Shown: one piece after another, positions 35,083-45,812 of the stretch
Position numbering within the stretch: the first letter of the stretch is position 1
Layout of the letters: each line of letters starts with the position of its first letter
Source: Silene latifolia
Lineage: Eukaryota > Streptophyta > Magnoliopsida > Caryophyllales > Caryophyllaceae
Direction: 5' to 3'
Assembly (NCBI RefSeq): GCF_048544455.1
Contig: NC_133534.1
Coordinates: 223,600,292 to 223,664,291, forward strand
Length of the DNA: 64,000 bases
Notes under the pieces: model-generated
Seen by the model: the letters and a program-made list of their open reading frames with translations, nothing else
Database searches by the model: none
What the model was told of the DNA's origin: nothing
Position numbers and translations under genes: made by a program

Positions 35083-37592
35083 CTAAGCCTGTTGATGCCT
35101 GCCATCAGTATCGGTAGCCGCATCTTCCCCAGTAGGCAACCCAGCAGCTTCTCTAGCAGCCTCAGCCTTGGCCTCGGCATCCTCAGCTGCCCTCATCCTT
35201 TCGGCTTCTTCCTTAGCCACCCTAGCCGTCTCAGCAAGAGCTGCTTTCTCCGCGGCCACCTCCCTCTCCATCTTCGCCTTCGCCACCTCCTTGGCCTTCT
35301 CCACCGCGGCTTCCTCCTTAGCCCCGAGCTTGTCATCAAGCAGCACGTCGAACCTGCCCCACGGGAAGGAACCTTCAAGAGGGAAAAGCTCCCCGATAAC
35401 TTCCCTAGCAGCATCTTCGGCCAAATCCCGAAACTCGGCGCACAGTTTGGGGAGCATGGCGGTTTGGAGCATATCGATGTCCATCTCCTTCTGCTTGATG
35501 ATGGCCTCTTTGCCCCGAATCACCTCCGCCTGGGCCTTAAACACACCCCTGTATTCATCCCTCTGCTGGAGACAGAGGTCAGCACGCCTCTGCGCAAGGT
35601 TATATTTCTCCAGCAGCTTCGCAGCTTCGGCCGTCGCAGCCTCGGCCTTGGCTCTCTCAGCAAGGACCTTCTTTTCAGCGTCCTCCCGGAGTTTTCTCTC
35701 AGCCGAGAGCGTCTTCTCAGCATCTCCCCTAAGCCTCTGCTCATTAAGGAGATCCAGCTTCGCCGACGCAGCCACCTGCTTAGTGGCATTACGCTCGGAA
35801 ACAGCTCGAGCAATGACCCTCTCCTGCTCCATGAGGCGAGCCCCGGTAACCACGTTCCACCTCGCCAACTCCTTAATCAGCTTCGTGCCTTCCTCTATAA
35901 GCTGGGAGACAGAAGCCTTCTGGGGGGGAGGAACGGTGGGAGTACTTTGGCCACCAACCTGCGGCCGGGAGAAGGAAACCTTCTGGGATGAAGAATTGAC
36001 GGTGACGCCCTGATCACCAACCTGCGCAGAGAAACCCACCGCCTGCTGCCCAGCGTGAGCGATAGCCGACTGCGGCTGGTCTGCAAAAATTCAATTAAAA
36101 CATCAGTATCAACACTGACTTATCCGGAACACCTAATGGCACGGCTAAGTTCAAGCCACAGGACAGACGGATACCATGCTTGGCCTTCTTGGCCGGAGAA
36201 GGCACTTCCTTGCCAGCGGTAGAAGCCATCCTTTTCCTCCTACAGATAAGGGGAGATCCCTCTGCATCAGAGTCCCCCTCATCGGGAATATCAACAATCT
36301 CCACCTTCTTAGGGGAGGGGACGGGATTTGGAACTTGTGTCGACGCCGTTTTCCGCGTCCGACGCACTACGCCGCTAACAACCCTCGCCTGCGCCTCCTC
36401 CTTGCTCAAGGCCTTCAGCCGCTGTTCCATAAGGTCATTCGGCGACGCCCTGCGATCATGGGCTAGAGCCTTGGGATGCAAGTTAGCAACGGTTTTATCT
36501 TTGTGCAGCCCCATTCTCCGAAGAAGATCCTCAGATAGGTCCGGTCCAAAGTGGTCTGCAAAAGAAACAAAGCAAGAGTCAAGTAGAGGAAATAAATCGA
36601 GGTCCGAGAAAACAGGAACATTGAGAGCGGTGACGGGCCTCACACCGACCCCACTCACCCTGCGCTAGGGCCGGTATGAGGCCGACATAGCAAAGCGGCT
36701 CATCCTGAAGAATGATCTGCGTCGGGGGAATCCATCTTTTCGGCATCCCACTCCTGTCCACCTCGAAGAGCCTCATCGCCAGCCTCTCGTCCTCCTTCAG
36801 ATGGACCATGCTGGCATCCATTTTCAGATGTTTCCGGGTGACCCATCTGTCATGCTCCGCCCTAGTCTCACACCGCAAATTAACCTGGTGCTGGAAGGAG
36901 CGGGGCAGCGGATAGTCGTCCGGCACTTTAACGTACACCCACCGACCCTGCCAGTCCTTGCAAGAAGAGAGTTTGTCAACAGAGACGTAACCCTGCTCCG
37001 TTTGCACACTATACCATCCGACGCGGCCAGAGATTGATGGTTTAAGATGATGAAGTCGGCGGAACAAATTCACCGTCGGAGCCTCCCCCTTAAAGAGACA
37101 AAGCCAGACGAAACCAATTATGGTTCTCATGGCCAACGGGTGCAGTTGGGCAACGGCAACGTTCATAGCCCTAATTATGGCCATAACATACCCGTTCAAC
37201 GGAAACCGGAGCCCGTACTCCAAATGCCGCATGTACACGCCGGCGTGGCCCGGTGGAGGACAACAGACGGACTGACCCTCCCCGGGGATAACAATTTCGT
37301 ACCCCCTACCAAAGAAAAAATGGCCCTCGAAAAATTTCTCGCCGGAACAACTGGCAAGCTTATGGGACCAAACACGGTCAAGGCGAGCCTTACAGGCATC
37401 ACCGTGATCCATGACGTACTGTCTCCCCTCGCTAGGGCGAGACCTTTCCTCCTCCTCACCGAAGTCATCACCAAAATCACCATAAGAATCTTCATCCTCC
37501 CATTCCTCCAGAATTTGAGGATCAACTTCAGGAGAAGGAGATCTATGGCCCTCCGACACAAGTTTACTGGGTCCAGCATCAGCAGAAGACAT
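35083..37592 (-). CDS. Antisense additional ORF of the Tat element, 3 exons, 770 aa
   Basis: Minus-strand exons 37592-36659, 36555-36175 and 36080-35083 sum to 2313 nt, 770 codons plus stop. Both introns have GT donors (gtgagt, gtatcc) and a TTTGCAG|ACCA-type acceptor, and the codon split (G|AC, giving Asp) is the same at both. Residues about 60-300 have the look of the plant 'putative gypsy-type transposon' domain (CCPPPGHAGVYMRHLEYGLR, FVWLCLFKGEAPTVNLF, W-rich end). A basic linker follows (KKAKHG). About 500-770 is a long Ala/Glu/Lys/Arg coiled coil (AERAKAEAATAEAAKLLEK). Function is unknown even in the family. That it is open while gag is broken suggests selection, trans-supply or simply youth. 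Start chosen at ATG 37592. Confidence 0.75.
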
Positions 37593-37619
37593 GTTCACAA
37601 CAAATTACTAACAAGATAA

Positions 37620-38277
37620 AAGAAAAGTTTGATTGTTTACCTTAAAGAAAAAACACTCGCCGGATCAAAGATTCTGAAGATTGGAAGAAAAGGAAACCCT
37701 TGAAAGTTTAGAAAGATGAAGATTTCAGGAAAAATTTGAGAAAATGAAATTAGTGACCAAAATCACGGAAAAACTGCCCTATTTATAGGGAAAAAGCCCA
37801 TAAAGAAGGGCCAATCAGAGCACAGCCCATGAAGCGATAGCCAATCAGCGAGCAGACACGTGTCGAGCATGCAACCACGGAATGTCAATCGTCGCAACAG
37901 TTAAACGTCAATCAACGCAACAGTGACCAAGCGTCTTCAACACGCCCACTCACATCTCTTCGACTATTCATTTTCCTCAACAAACTCCTAGGTATCCGGT
38001 CTCCGCCGGCCACTCGATCAACCAAGCTAGGACGCACCGGCCGGGGGCAATCAAAATCAACCGGCACTCTCAGCTTTGGTCTCGGCCAACGTCATGTTCT
38101 TTTCCACATCGGATGCCCTTTACGCATCCATGTGGAGGGGGGATATGGTATACCATACGGCCTAACAAGAGCTACGCCGATGCAGAAGCAGAAGCCGATG
38201 CAGAAAAATTTTCTAAAAATACTTATGCAGAATATACGCTCAACGTACATCGGAGCCCATACCACGGCATAGACTAC
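37620..38277. promoter_or_regulatory. Upstream region of the antisense gene, before the 3' LTR
   Basis: Non-coding interval that should hold the minus-strand promoter; a minus-strand TATAAATA lies at 37780-37787, about 190 bp before the ATG. A palindrome-rich stretch (gcatccatgtggagg, ggtataccatacgg) lies at 38115-38160. Promoter assignment is inferred from position. Confidence 0.4.
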
Positions 38278-38290
38278 GCTGGGGGCAAAT
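38278..38290 (+). other. Polypurine-like tract of the Tat element
   Basis: GCTGGGGGCAAAT lies directly 5' of the 3' LTR, where plus-strand priming takes place. Confidence 0.55.
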
Positions 38291-38885
38291 TGATGGGGCA
38301 TATTCTGCACCGCTGACCAAGTCAACACACTGAGCAAGGTCAAAGATATCCACAGCAAAGTCAACGACTTAGGCAGCCTAGCCGATGAAGCCCATCGGCC
38401 TGCCACCCGGGTCTCGGCGTGATGACCGCGGTAGGGACACATATCCGCGTACTCATATCCAAGACCCTCGGCGGTGAGTCAACATCGTCCGCCGGCTGCC
38501 ATAGGTCCCTCGGTAGGGGTAGATCGATCTTTCCACTGCTAGCCACTTGGCCACTACGTGACAAAAGGTGAAAGTCTATAAATACTCCTCAACCTTCATT
38601 GAGGAAAGGATCCCACAACTAAAACCTAAATACACTATTCAGCTGGTAATATCTCCCTTATCTCTCTACAATACATATCTAGCCAAGCAACACAGCTTAA
38701 TCCTTTAAGTTTACTGACTTGAGCGTCGGAGTGAGTACGCTTGGCACACAGCCAAGCCCTCAGTTCGTTCATTGTTGCAGGAGAGGCCGCAAGGGACGAT
38801 AGAAGCAAGCAGGATTCAGCTCAAGACATTATTCTACAAGCCACGGGTGGTAACTAATAACTGCTCTGGAATTACACCCGGAACA
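38291..38885 (+). repeat. 3' LTR of the Tat-lineage element
   Basis: 595 bp, TGATGGGGCATATTCTGC to ACACCCGGAACA, followed by the AAAAT duplication. Compared with the 5' LTR it has small deletions in GC-rich words (for example around 38420, 38500 and 38512) and few substitutions. Confidence 0.9.
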
Positions 38886-38890
38886 AAAAT

Positions 38891-39224
38891 GATCGCAAAT
38901 AAATCCACTCATGGTTGCTATTTTTTATACGCTTCGGTTTTATCAACTTGTAAATCGCCTTAATTTTAGAATTTATTATGTGTGTACATGGAAATTATAA
39001 CCAAAACAATAAGATTGATCATAATTACCACCTTGCAAATCGAAAAAAATTGAGTTACTCCTTTTTTTTTCTTTTTTTTTTCATCTGTTTTTCGACTCAT
39101 AAATATGAAAAAAATAAGTGAAGAACAAAGTTGTTGCAAAGCTTTTGTATTAATCAGTTGCTTCAATTTAGTATAAAGTTGGTGATTCAACTACTTTGTT
39201 ACGGCTGCAAAAAAAAATACTTTA
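38891..39224. other. Intergenic sequence between two LTR elements
   Basis: AT-rich; I see no gene or repeat ends. The last five bases (CTTTA) are the left target duplication of the next element. Confidence 0.4.
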
Positions 39225-41193
39225 TGATAAGTCCATTTTATATACATTTTAACCCCCTACTTTAGCTCTATTTTACATGACATTTGCACTATGTTAGTGA
39301 TTTAATGAGCTAATATTGTATTCTGGTTGTCTTTGCATGGTTTGTCACATTTTGTAGAAACTTGAGCTTTTAGGAGCTTATTTCTAACAAATTTGCAAGA
39401 GCTAGTATACAAGGCTAAGTGTGGAGCATGAGTTGGAGTGTTGGACCGACATTGTAGTGTTACATGGATTTGCATGCATAAATATATGGATTAAAATGAG
39501 AAATGCAAAATAGTCTTATGCAAAGTCAAGCCCAAGATTTGAAGTCCAACTAAGGTGGAAACTTTGGATGCTTAGTGAAGCTTAGGATGCTAATTGAAGA
39601 GCTTAACCGGGTGATTAAACAAGGCATTAAACATCAACATTGGATTCTTGTGCTAACTAATCACGAATTAAAGAGGAAAAGTTGGAAACATCACGACCCC
39701 GATCGGGGTGTGGTGTCCCCGATCGGGGTTAGCCCCCTATATGCCCGAACGTTACTTCCTTGTTCCCCTATAAATAGAAGCTTTGGTCGCCACTTTTGAC
39801 ACACCGTTTTCCACATAGAGTTCTCTCTAAACTTCAGTAGTTAGATTAGCTTAGTGTAGTTTAGTTTTCATTAGTTTGTTATCATTTCCTTTAAGTATTA
39901 CAAATTACAATTTCATTTCCAAGTTTTTTCCTTTTGCACTGTTCTTCAATTCCAATTTCATTTCCATTGTTGAGGTAATTTATTTCTAGTATTATTTCTT
40001 TATCATTATGTTTATCATTTTGTTCATCATTAGCTTAATTTACATAATGCAAGAGTAGTATATCTTGTCTAGGGGATAAAGGGAGTCATGCATAAAAAGT
40101 ATTTGTAACATGATAAATTAGGATGCTTAGTGATCACATAATAGTTTCTATAACATGGTTGTACCTTATTGTTAATCTTTGATTATTGGCCATTGTCTTA
40201 GATTAAATTTGTTAATTCGTTTTTATAAGTCGAGAGGCACGAAAATGAATTAAACTAAATATGTTTTAGTAGACGACCTAGTCATATCGAGAGATTGTTA
40301 TGACCCGTTCTATGGTTCACTAATATCGAGAGATGGGTGTCTTTAAGCCTAAACAATATTCATTACTATCTAATCCGAGTTTGACATAAAGCATTTACAT
40401 ATATTTGCATGTGCGACCCGACTTCCCTGGACTCTTTCTTTATTTTTTTTTTTATATCAACATAAATCAAATCAATCAATCAACCCAATCGACTCAAGAT
40501 AAAATTCACTCCATAACAACTTGATGGGGCATATTCTGCACCGCTGACCAAGTCAACATATTGAGCAAGGTCAAAGATATCCACAGCAAGTCAACGACCT
40601 AGACAGCCTAGCCGATGCAGCCCATCGGCCTGTCACCTGGATCTCGGCATGGCAACCAGCCAGCCGGGGCACATATCCGCGTACTCATATCCAAGACCCC
40701 TCGGCCGGCCTGTCATGGGTCCATCGGCCGAGGGTAGAACGGTCTTTCCACCTGCTAGCCACTTGGCCACTTGGCCACTACGTGACAAAAGGTGAAAGTC
40801 TATAAATACTCCTCAACCCTCATTGAGGAAAGGATCCACAATTTAACCTAAGAATCACTATTCATCTGGTAATATCTTCTTTATCTCTCTACAACATATA
40901 CTTCGCCAAGTAACAACAACTTATCTCTCTAAGTTTACTGACTTGAGCGTCGGAGTGAGTTCGCTCGGTCACCAGCCGAGCCCTCAGTTTGTTCATCGTT
41001 TCAGGAGACCGAAAGGAGGATCCAAGCAAGACGTCATTCTACAAGCTACGGGTGGTAACAATATCTGCTCTGAAATTACACCCGGAACACAACTAATTAA
41101 CAACTACCGTATCTCTGTGGATTCGACCCCTACGTACTACATTCATTTGAATCTAGGGAATTTATCTTTGTTAGGTACACGACAAGCCTATCA
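39225..41193 (+). repeat. 5' LTR interrupted by a solo LTR
   Basis: Starts TGATAAGTCCATTTTATA and ends ACGACAAGCCTATCA. A TATA box (cctataaatag) is at 39768-39776. Just upstream are two copies of the perfect palindrome CCCCGATCGGGG (39697-39708, 39717-39728). A solo LTR of the Tat family sits at 40522-41089. Confidence 0.8.
40522..41089 (+). repeat. Solo LTR of the Tat family
   Basis: 568 bp, TGATGGGGCATATTCTGC to ACACCCGGAACA, flanked by the perfect duplication CAACT (40517-40521, 41090-41094). It is more diverged from the two LTRs at 31014 and 38291 than they are from each other. A lone LTR with intact duplication is the product of recombination between the LTRs of an older insertion. Confidence 0.9.
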
Positions 41194-41198
41194 AATTT

Positions 41199-41216
41199 TG
41201 GCGCCGTTGTCGGGGA
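41199..41216 (+). other. Primer-binding site
   Basis: TGGCGCCGTTGTCGGGGA follows the LTR by five bases. It differs by one base from the site at 55160 (TGGCGCCGTTGCCGGGGA), which by family knowledge pairs with tRNA-Asp. Confidence 0.75.
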
Positions 41217-41357
41217 GACGGTTTTGTTTGCTAATTAGTTGTTGAATTTTATCTTGTTTTATTTTGTCTCAGGGAACACTTGTTCCTTGAGATCTTCTCA
41301 CGGTTTCTTTGTAGTTTTAGTGCCTATTTTGTAGGTAATAAAGCTTGGCCTTTCATA

Positions 41358-42383
41358 ATGAATTACGAATTCGTCCCACAACTCCAAGATGAGCCTTTTC
41401 ATGACTATCTTGGCCGGTTCTACTACTTTTGCGATGGTCTCATCTCCCTTGGGCATGTCCTTGATGGGGATTACTTGGGTCATTTCGTGCTTGGTGGCAT
41501 GGATTTTGAGACCCGTGGAGTGGCTCTAAAGTTGAGTAATGGGAGTGTCTACTACATGGTTGGGCATGAACTTTGGAATTTCTTAGATTCCATGGCTACT
41601 GAATGTCGGGAGTTAGCGCGACAATTCAATGTGTGTCGTATGCAAGAGGAGCTCAAAGTGCTTCAAACTCGTTTGGAATAACTTCCTCAAAAAGACGCGA
41701 ACCAATGTGAGCTTATTACCTCTCCTTATGTTCTCCCAACTTCCCAATGTGAGTCTTTTGATCCTAACCATTTTGAATTATTGGATGACGATGACGATGA
41801 TCCAACTTCCATTATTGAAATGTCTCCTATTGTCATTCCAATTAACCATTTCGTGGAGGAAGTAGTTGACACACGTGCCATGGATGAGCTTGAGCCCGAC
41901 CATAATGTAACGGATGTGGTTTTACCCGAGTCATGTGAAACCTTTGAAAATCCTTTCACATGGGATGTAGTTGACCCATTCGAAGTTGATGGAGGACTTA
42001 GTGATGCTAACATAGAGGTTAAGTGGGATGCACATCCCATTTTTGATGAGTCCTACCACTTAGGGTTTTCATACCACCAACTTGAGACCTTTCATGATTA
42101 TAATTTGTGCACTAACGGTTATTTTTATGGTCTTAAGCATGATGCCCCTACTCTTGCTGACGAGTGGAGTACGGTAGTTCTATTTGAAATCTCTCATGGG
42201 CATTTTGATAAGATTAATCATTTCTTGCCTTTGATCTTTCATGTTTATATCTTATCAATTGCTTACATATACTTGTGTATTGCTCATGCGCAGGAATACG
42301 ATCAACTTCTACTGGCGTTGACATGCTTTTTAAGGGACGATGGATATTCATTTAGGAAAATTTGTTTCATTTATGCTTTTTAA
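41358..42383 (+). pseudogene. Degenerate gag-like ORF of the deleted element
   Basis: One frame runs from ATG 41358 to TAA 42381-42383 with a single in-frame TAA at 41679-41681. The first part (EPFHDYLGRFYYFCDGL) resembles a gag capsid segment. The second is very acidic (LLDDDDDDPTS, then EEVVDTRAMDELEPD) and ends in a hydrophobic stretch. I do not recognise the second part; it may be specific to this non-autonomous family. Confidence 0.45.
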
Positions 42384-42639
42384 GAAAATTTACAGTTTTT
42401 GGACAATTGCAATTTCAATTTGGTTTTGATGTAATAATAGTTAAGACAATAAGAAATTTAGCTTGCTTTCGTATGTAGTAGCTTGTCTTTCGTAGGTACT
42501 TTGCTACTTGGATTGGACTTTACCCTGTTTTCAAGCTAACTTGAGGGAGTTTCTACGCGGTTGTATGCTTTCTTTCCTTTCTTTATTTCCGCATGTGTCG
42601 TCCCATCTCCCCTCGTTAGATGTCCTTCTTTATTTTACA

Positions 42640-42691
42640 CATTGAGGACAATATGTTATTCTAGCTTGGGGGGGGGGGGGAGGGGGGGGAT
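42640..42691 (+). other. AGGA-loop hairpin and G-rich tract
   Basis: ATTG-AGGA-CAAT (42641-42652) forms a short stem with an AGGA loop. It is followed by a tract of about 20 G (42668-42690). The Athila element has the same arrangement at 63505. Confidence 0.5.
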
Positions 42692-43190
42692 TTAGTGAGT
42701 TTAGTTAGGGGAAATTTATAAAACCTAAAAATTTGAGTATTGAAAAAAATTCATAAGAAGTTGTTCGTTGTATCCACCCTTTTGTCTTGTGCATAATGTC
42801 ATATTTCCTTGCATTTTCCTTTTTATAAGCTAATGAATCGCGCATTTTACGGGTTTGATTACACGGGGATGTCTTGACATAGTGGGCGAGAGATGAATTT
42901 TGGACAAAATAGACTTGATATTGACATTGGTAAGCTACATATAAATGATAAGGTAGAGCCTCTAAAAAGGCCGGTACATCTTTACCCGGTCTCATTTAGG
43001 TGTGTGTAGTTTCTTCTCTTGGTATGCGTTACATCAAAACGCACAAGTATGACATTGGTATTTTTGCATAGGTGTGCGATAGCCTATCAACATTCATTTG
43101 TGTTTAGGAAATTTATCTTTGTTAGGTACACGACAAGCCTATCACTTTATTAGGATAACTTTATTTACGCTTCTTAGTCTCTAATCCCTA

Positions 43191-43857
43191 GAGTTGGCAT
43201 TGGGTCGTGCTGGACCGGCCCGTGTGCCGGCCCATCATGCCTTCCCGCCAAAAATGGCCCGGCCCAGGCATGGATATTGGACTTATCGTGTCGTGCTGTG
43301 CCTGACCCACTCACCCAAACCCCCGTCGCGGCCCGCTCCTGGCACGCCCAATTTCGAGAACAGGCCGTGCCTGGCCCATGGGCTAATCGTGCCTAGCACG
43401 TGGGCCGACACAATTGCCTTAGTATTTTTTTTTTCTAAATACATTTTGATTTATATAAATAATGAATATTAATGATTTAAATATATATTTTATTAAATAT
43501 TAATGTACTTGATGTCTTGATTAGTTGATTACTTGTATTTTTAATGTACTAGATTTAATTAAATAATTAAAAATGATATTAAAAAAAGGAATTTAATTAA
43601 ATAATTAAGTAACATGCTAAATCTCGAGCCGTGCCGTGCCAAACCCGCCATGCCTGGTTTGTGCTGGACCCTCCGTGCTTGGGCCGTGTCATGCCTGGGC
43701 ACGGGAATTCCCAAAAAAAATGCAGCCGCGACCCGCCTCCAACCCGTTCGTGCCGTGCTTGTGCCGTCAGTATTGTTTATCTGTCCCGTGTCGTGCATGT
43801 GCCTGACTCGTGCCGTGCCCGTGCCGCCCGCCTTAGCCCGGCCTAGATTGCCATCTC
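43191..43857. mobile_element. GC-rich MITE built of CGTGCC/GGCCCG words
   Basis: The ends GAGTTGGCATT and the inverted gattgccatctc are imperfect TIRs. The two GC-rich halves (43195-43410, 43620-43850) are rich in 'gtgccgtgcc' and 'ggcccg' and can fold on each other around an AT-rich centre. Its ends resemble those of the element at 44288-45508. No target duplication found. Open frames here come from composition and are not genes. Confidence 0.5.
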
Positions 43858-44120
43858 TTTACTCGAAGCCCTGGAATGAGTGACTTTACACCATTTCTGC
43901 AAAACCAATCATTCATGGAGCGATTTATGTGGACAAGCTTCAAATTTTGATAAATTTATTATTTTCAATATTTCCACTGGCAGCGAGTTACGTCGGTTTT
44001 AGCTATACAATATACATAAACCACTTTATAAAATGTCGTTAATAAATCAATTACAAGTTGATATAATAACAGTAATAAAACTCAGGTTTGTTTCTACACA
44101 ATAATAAAGCACAAATTTTT

Positions 44121-44286
44121 ATTTGTGACGGATATATCCGTCGCAGGCTTGTGACGGGTTAAATATTACCCATGTGAGTAGGTGAAGACAAACACTTTGT
44201 GATTTACTAGACTTGTCTTATCTACACAAGTGGGAGATACTTAACCCGTCATAAGCTTGTGACGGATATACCTGTCATGTCACAAG
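44121..44286. repeat. Small inverted-repeat element in both arms (left copy)
   Basis: Words gtgacggatatatccgtc and gtgacgggttaaatatt at one end are answered by acttaacccgtcataagc and gtgacggatatacctgtca at the other. The matching copy in the right arm is about 48205-48356. Probably a MITE present before the inversion. Confidence 0.5.
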
Positions 44287-44287
44287 T

Positions 44288-44765
44288 AGGGATGGCAGTG
44301 GGTCGGGGACCTGACCCAGACCCTTCGGGTCGGGTTTGGGTTTGAATTTTTGAGACCCAAACGGGTATGAGTCGACTATGGGTTTTAATAAAATATTTTG
44401 GGTCCGGGTCCAATTTATGGGACCCGAACCCGACTCTTAGAGCATCCGCAAAGGAGAGAAATCACCTCCCCATTTGTCTTCTCTTTCCTTAAATGAGCAA
44501 CCCCATTGTTGCACCAACCTCCCCATAAAATGGGGCTCCACTGTTTTTAGGGGAACTCCCCAAAAAAAAGTAAAGTAATTTGTGTAACTTTTGGGAAGGT
44601 TCCCAAAATTTTGTGTGTGAATTGGGGAACCTCATTGTTGCATAAATGTAATTATGAAATGGGGAGGGTAAATGGAAAAGTTAGTGGAAAATGAGGTGCA
44701 CGAATAAGAAAAGAAAAGAGAAGATATGGGGAGCCTCACTTTTGCGGATGCTCTTAGACCTGCAA

Positions 44766-44797
<32 letters not shown>

Positions 44798-45508
44798 AGA
44801 CCAACAAAAGAAACACACGCCGATCCTCTTTAATTTTTCACAAATAAACCCAAAGTCTAAACCCAATTTCATCCCCCAAAACACTAAACTGACACATTGA
44901 AAAGTGGCAACGGCGATTCGGCGACCGCCAAGGACGACGAGCGCAAGGAGTTCGACATCTCCGGCCAAACTAACAGATCTTCAACTCCTGTCAGAGCACC
45001 GATGACCGGCCAGATCTTGAACTCCGTTGCTTTCACAAGTTAACCCATTTTTTTTAAGGTTTGTTTAATGTTTTTGATTAATTTCAGTCAATACTGAAAT
45101 GTTTTAGGGTAATTTGGTTTCGATTTGCCTATTATACTTTAGGCTAATTTGCTATTCAATTAATTTTAGGCATATTGATTTGATTTTGGGTATGTGTTAT
45201 TCAATTAGCTCTGATTTGTATACTAATATGGAACATTAAGTTGTGTTTTGTTTACTAATTTGCATCAGTGAAAGTTTGAAGGGCAAAAAAAAAGCTACTT
45301 TAATAATAATAAAAAAAAAAAAAAAAAAAAACTAAAAATGGTCATCCTATTGTCAGACCCGCGGGTATACCCGGACCCGACCTGGATCCTTACGGTATGG
45401 GTCCGATGATTTTAGACCCTACTGGCCGGGTAAGGGTTCAAGGTCAAGGTGACGGGTCAGGGTCCGGGTCACATTGGACCGACCCATACCTGACCCGTTG
45501 CTATCCCT
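44288..45508. mobile_element. Element with AGGGATGGCA-type ends inserted in the left arm
   Basis: The left end AGGGATGGCAGTGGGTCGGG and the inverted right end (tgacccgttgctatccct) match with a few changes. Both sides are rich in 'gggtccgggtc' words. The right arm of the giant repeat lacks it. It contains the Tourist MITE 44440-44753 and long poly-A/T runs (44766-44796, 45310-45330). A weak minus-strand frame at 44774-44968 is not called a gene. Confidence 0.6.
44440..44753. mobile_element. Tourist-like MITE, 314 bp
   Basis: The ends GAGCATCCGCAAAGG and cttttgcggatgctc are near-perfect inverted copies, flanked by TTA (44437-44439, 44754-44756). It is nested in the element 44288-45508. Confidence 0.8.
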
Positions 45509-45736
45509 CTATAAACCCACGTCTCATTTGTATCAACAAATAATAATAAAAAAACTATCTAGAATATCCTATTATGTTTGACTTATTAAACACGCTATAC
45601 TTACCAAATATAAACACGCTATAATTACCGAATATAAAACTGTGTACTTTCTAATAGACTAATTCGAAAGTCCGACCATTGCCATGAATACTTCCTATTT
45701 ACCATTCGAATGAATTTCCTTTATAAATAGTCTGAC

Positions 45737-45812
45737 TGCTCATTTTCAATGGATTGCAGAGGAGAAAAACGAGGGCTGCTCATTTTCAATGGATTGCAGA
45801 GGAGAAAAACGA
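45737..45812. repeat. 39-bp tandem duplication in the left arm
   Basis: tgctcattttcaatggattg plus cagaggagaaaaacga occurs twice in succession. A second short duplication (aggaaggtgatcataggttt) lies at 46770-46830. Neither is doubled in the right arm. Confidence 0.7.

Larger units (their letters stand above)
31014..38885 (+). mobile_element. Tat-lineage Ty3/gypsy LTR element without reverse transcriptase or integrase
   Basis: Two LTRs (31014-31616, 38291-38885) are flanked by a perfect 5-bp duplication AAAAT (31009-31013, 38886-38890). Between them, in order: primer-binding site, gag and protease remnants (plus), tandem repeats, an antisense three-exon gene, and a purine tract. Reverse transcriptase, RNase H and integrase are absent. 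An extra antisense ORF with a 'gypsy-type transposon' domain next to the 3' LTR is known for Tat elements, which supports the lineage. Near-identical LTRs and the intact duplication mean a recent insertion; movement must have relied on enzymes in trans. Confidence 0.85.
39225..43144 (+). mobile_element. Internally deleted LTR element with large LTR
   Basis: Flanked by the perfect duplication CTTTA (39220-39224, 43145-43149). The left LTR is 39225-41193, including a 573-bp insertion. The right LTR survives only as its last 55 bp or so (about 43089-43144). Inside are a primer-binding site, one degenerate ORF, an AGGA-loop hairpin and a G-rich tract. Enzymes are absent. LTR size without insertion (about 1.4 kb), primer site and 3' motifs are close to the Athila element at 53759. 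Confidence 0.8.

Noticed and set aside
35092-36013. Long plus-strand open frames of about 280-300 codons
   Set aside because: They lie opposite the Ala/Glu/Lys-rich coiled-coil exon of the antisense gene; such GC-rich repetitive coding makes open frames on the other strand. The translations are low-complexity Ser/Leu-rich.
43194-43883. Open frames in the CGTGCC-rich stretch
   Set aside because: They come from the repeat composition of a MITE; overlapping frames are open at once and none looks like a protein.
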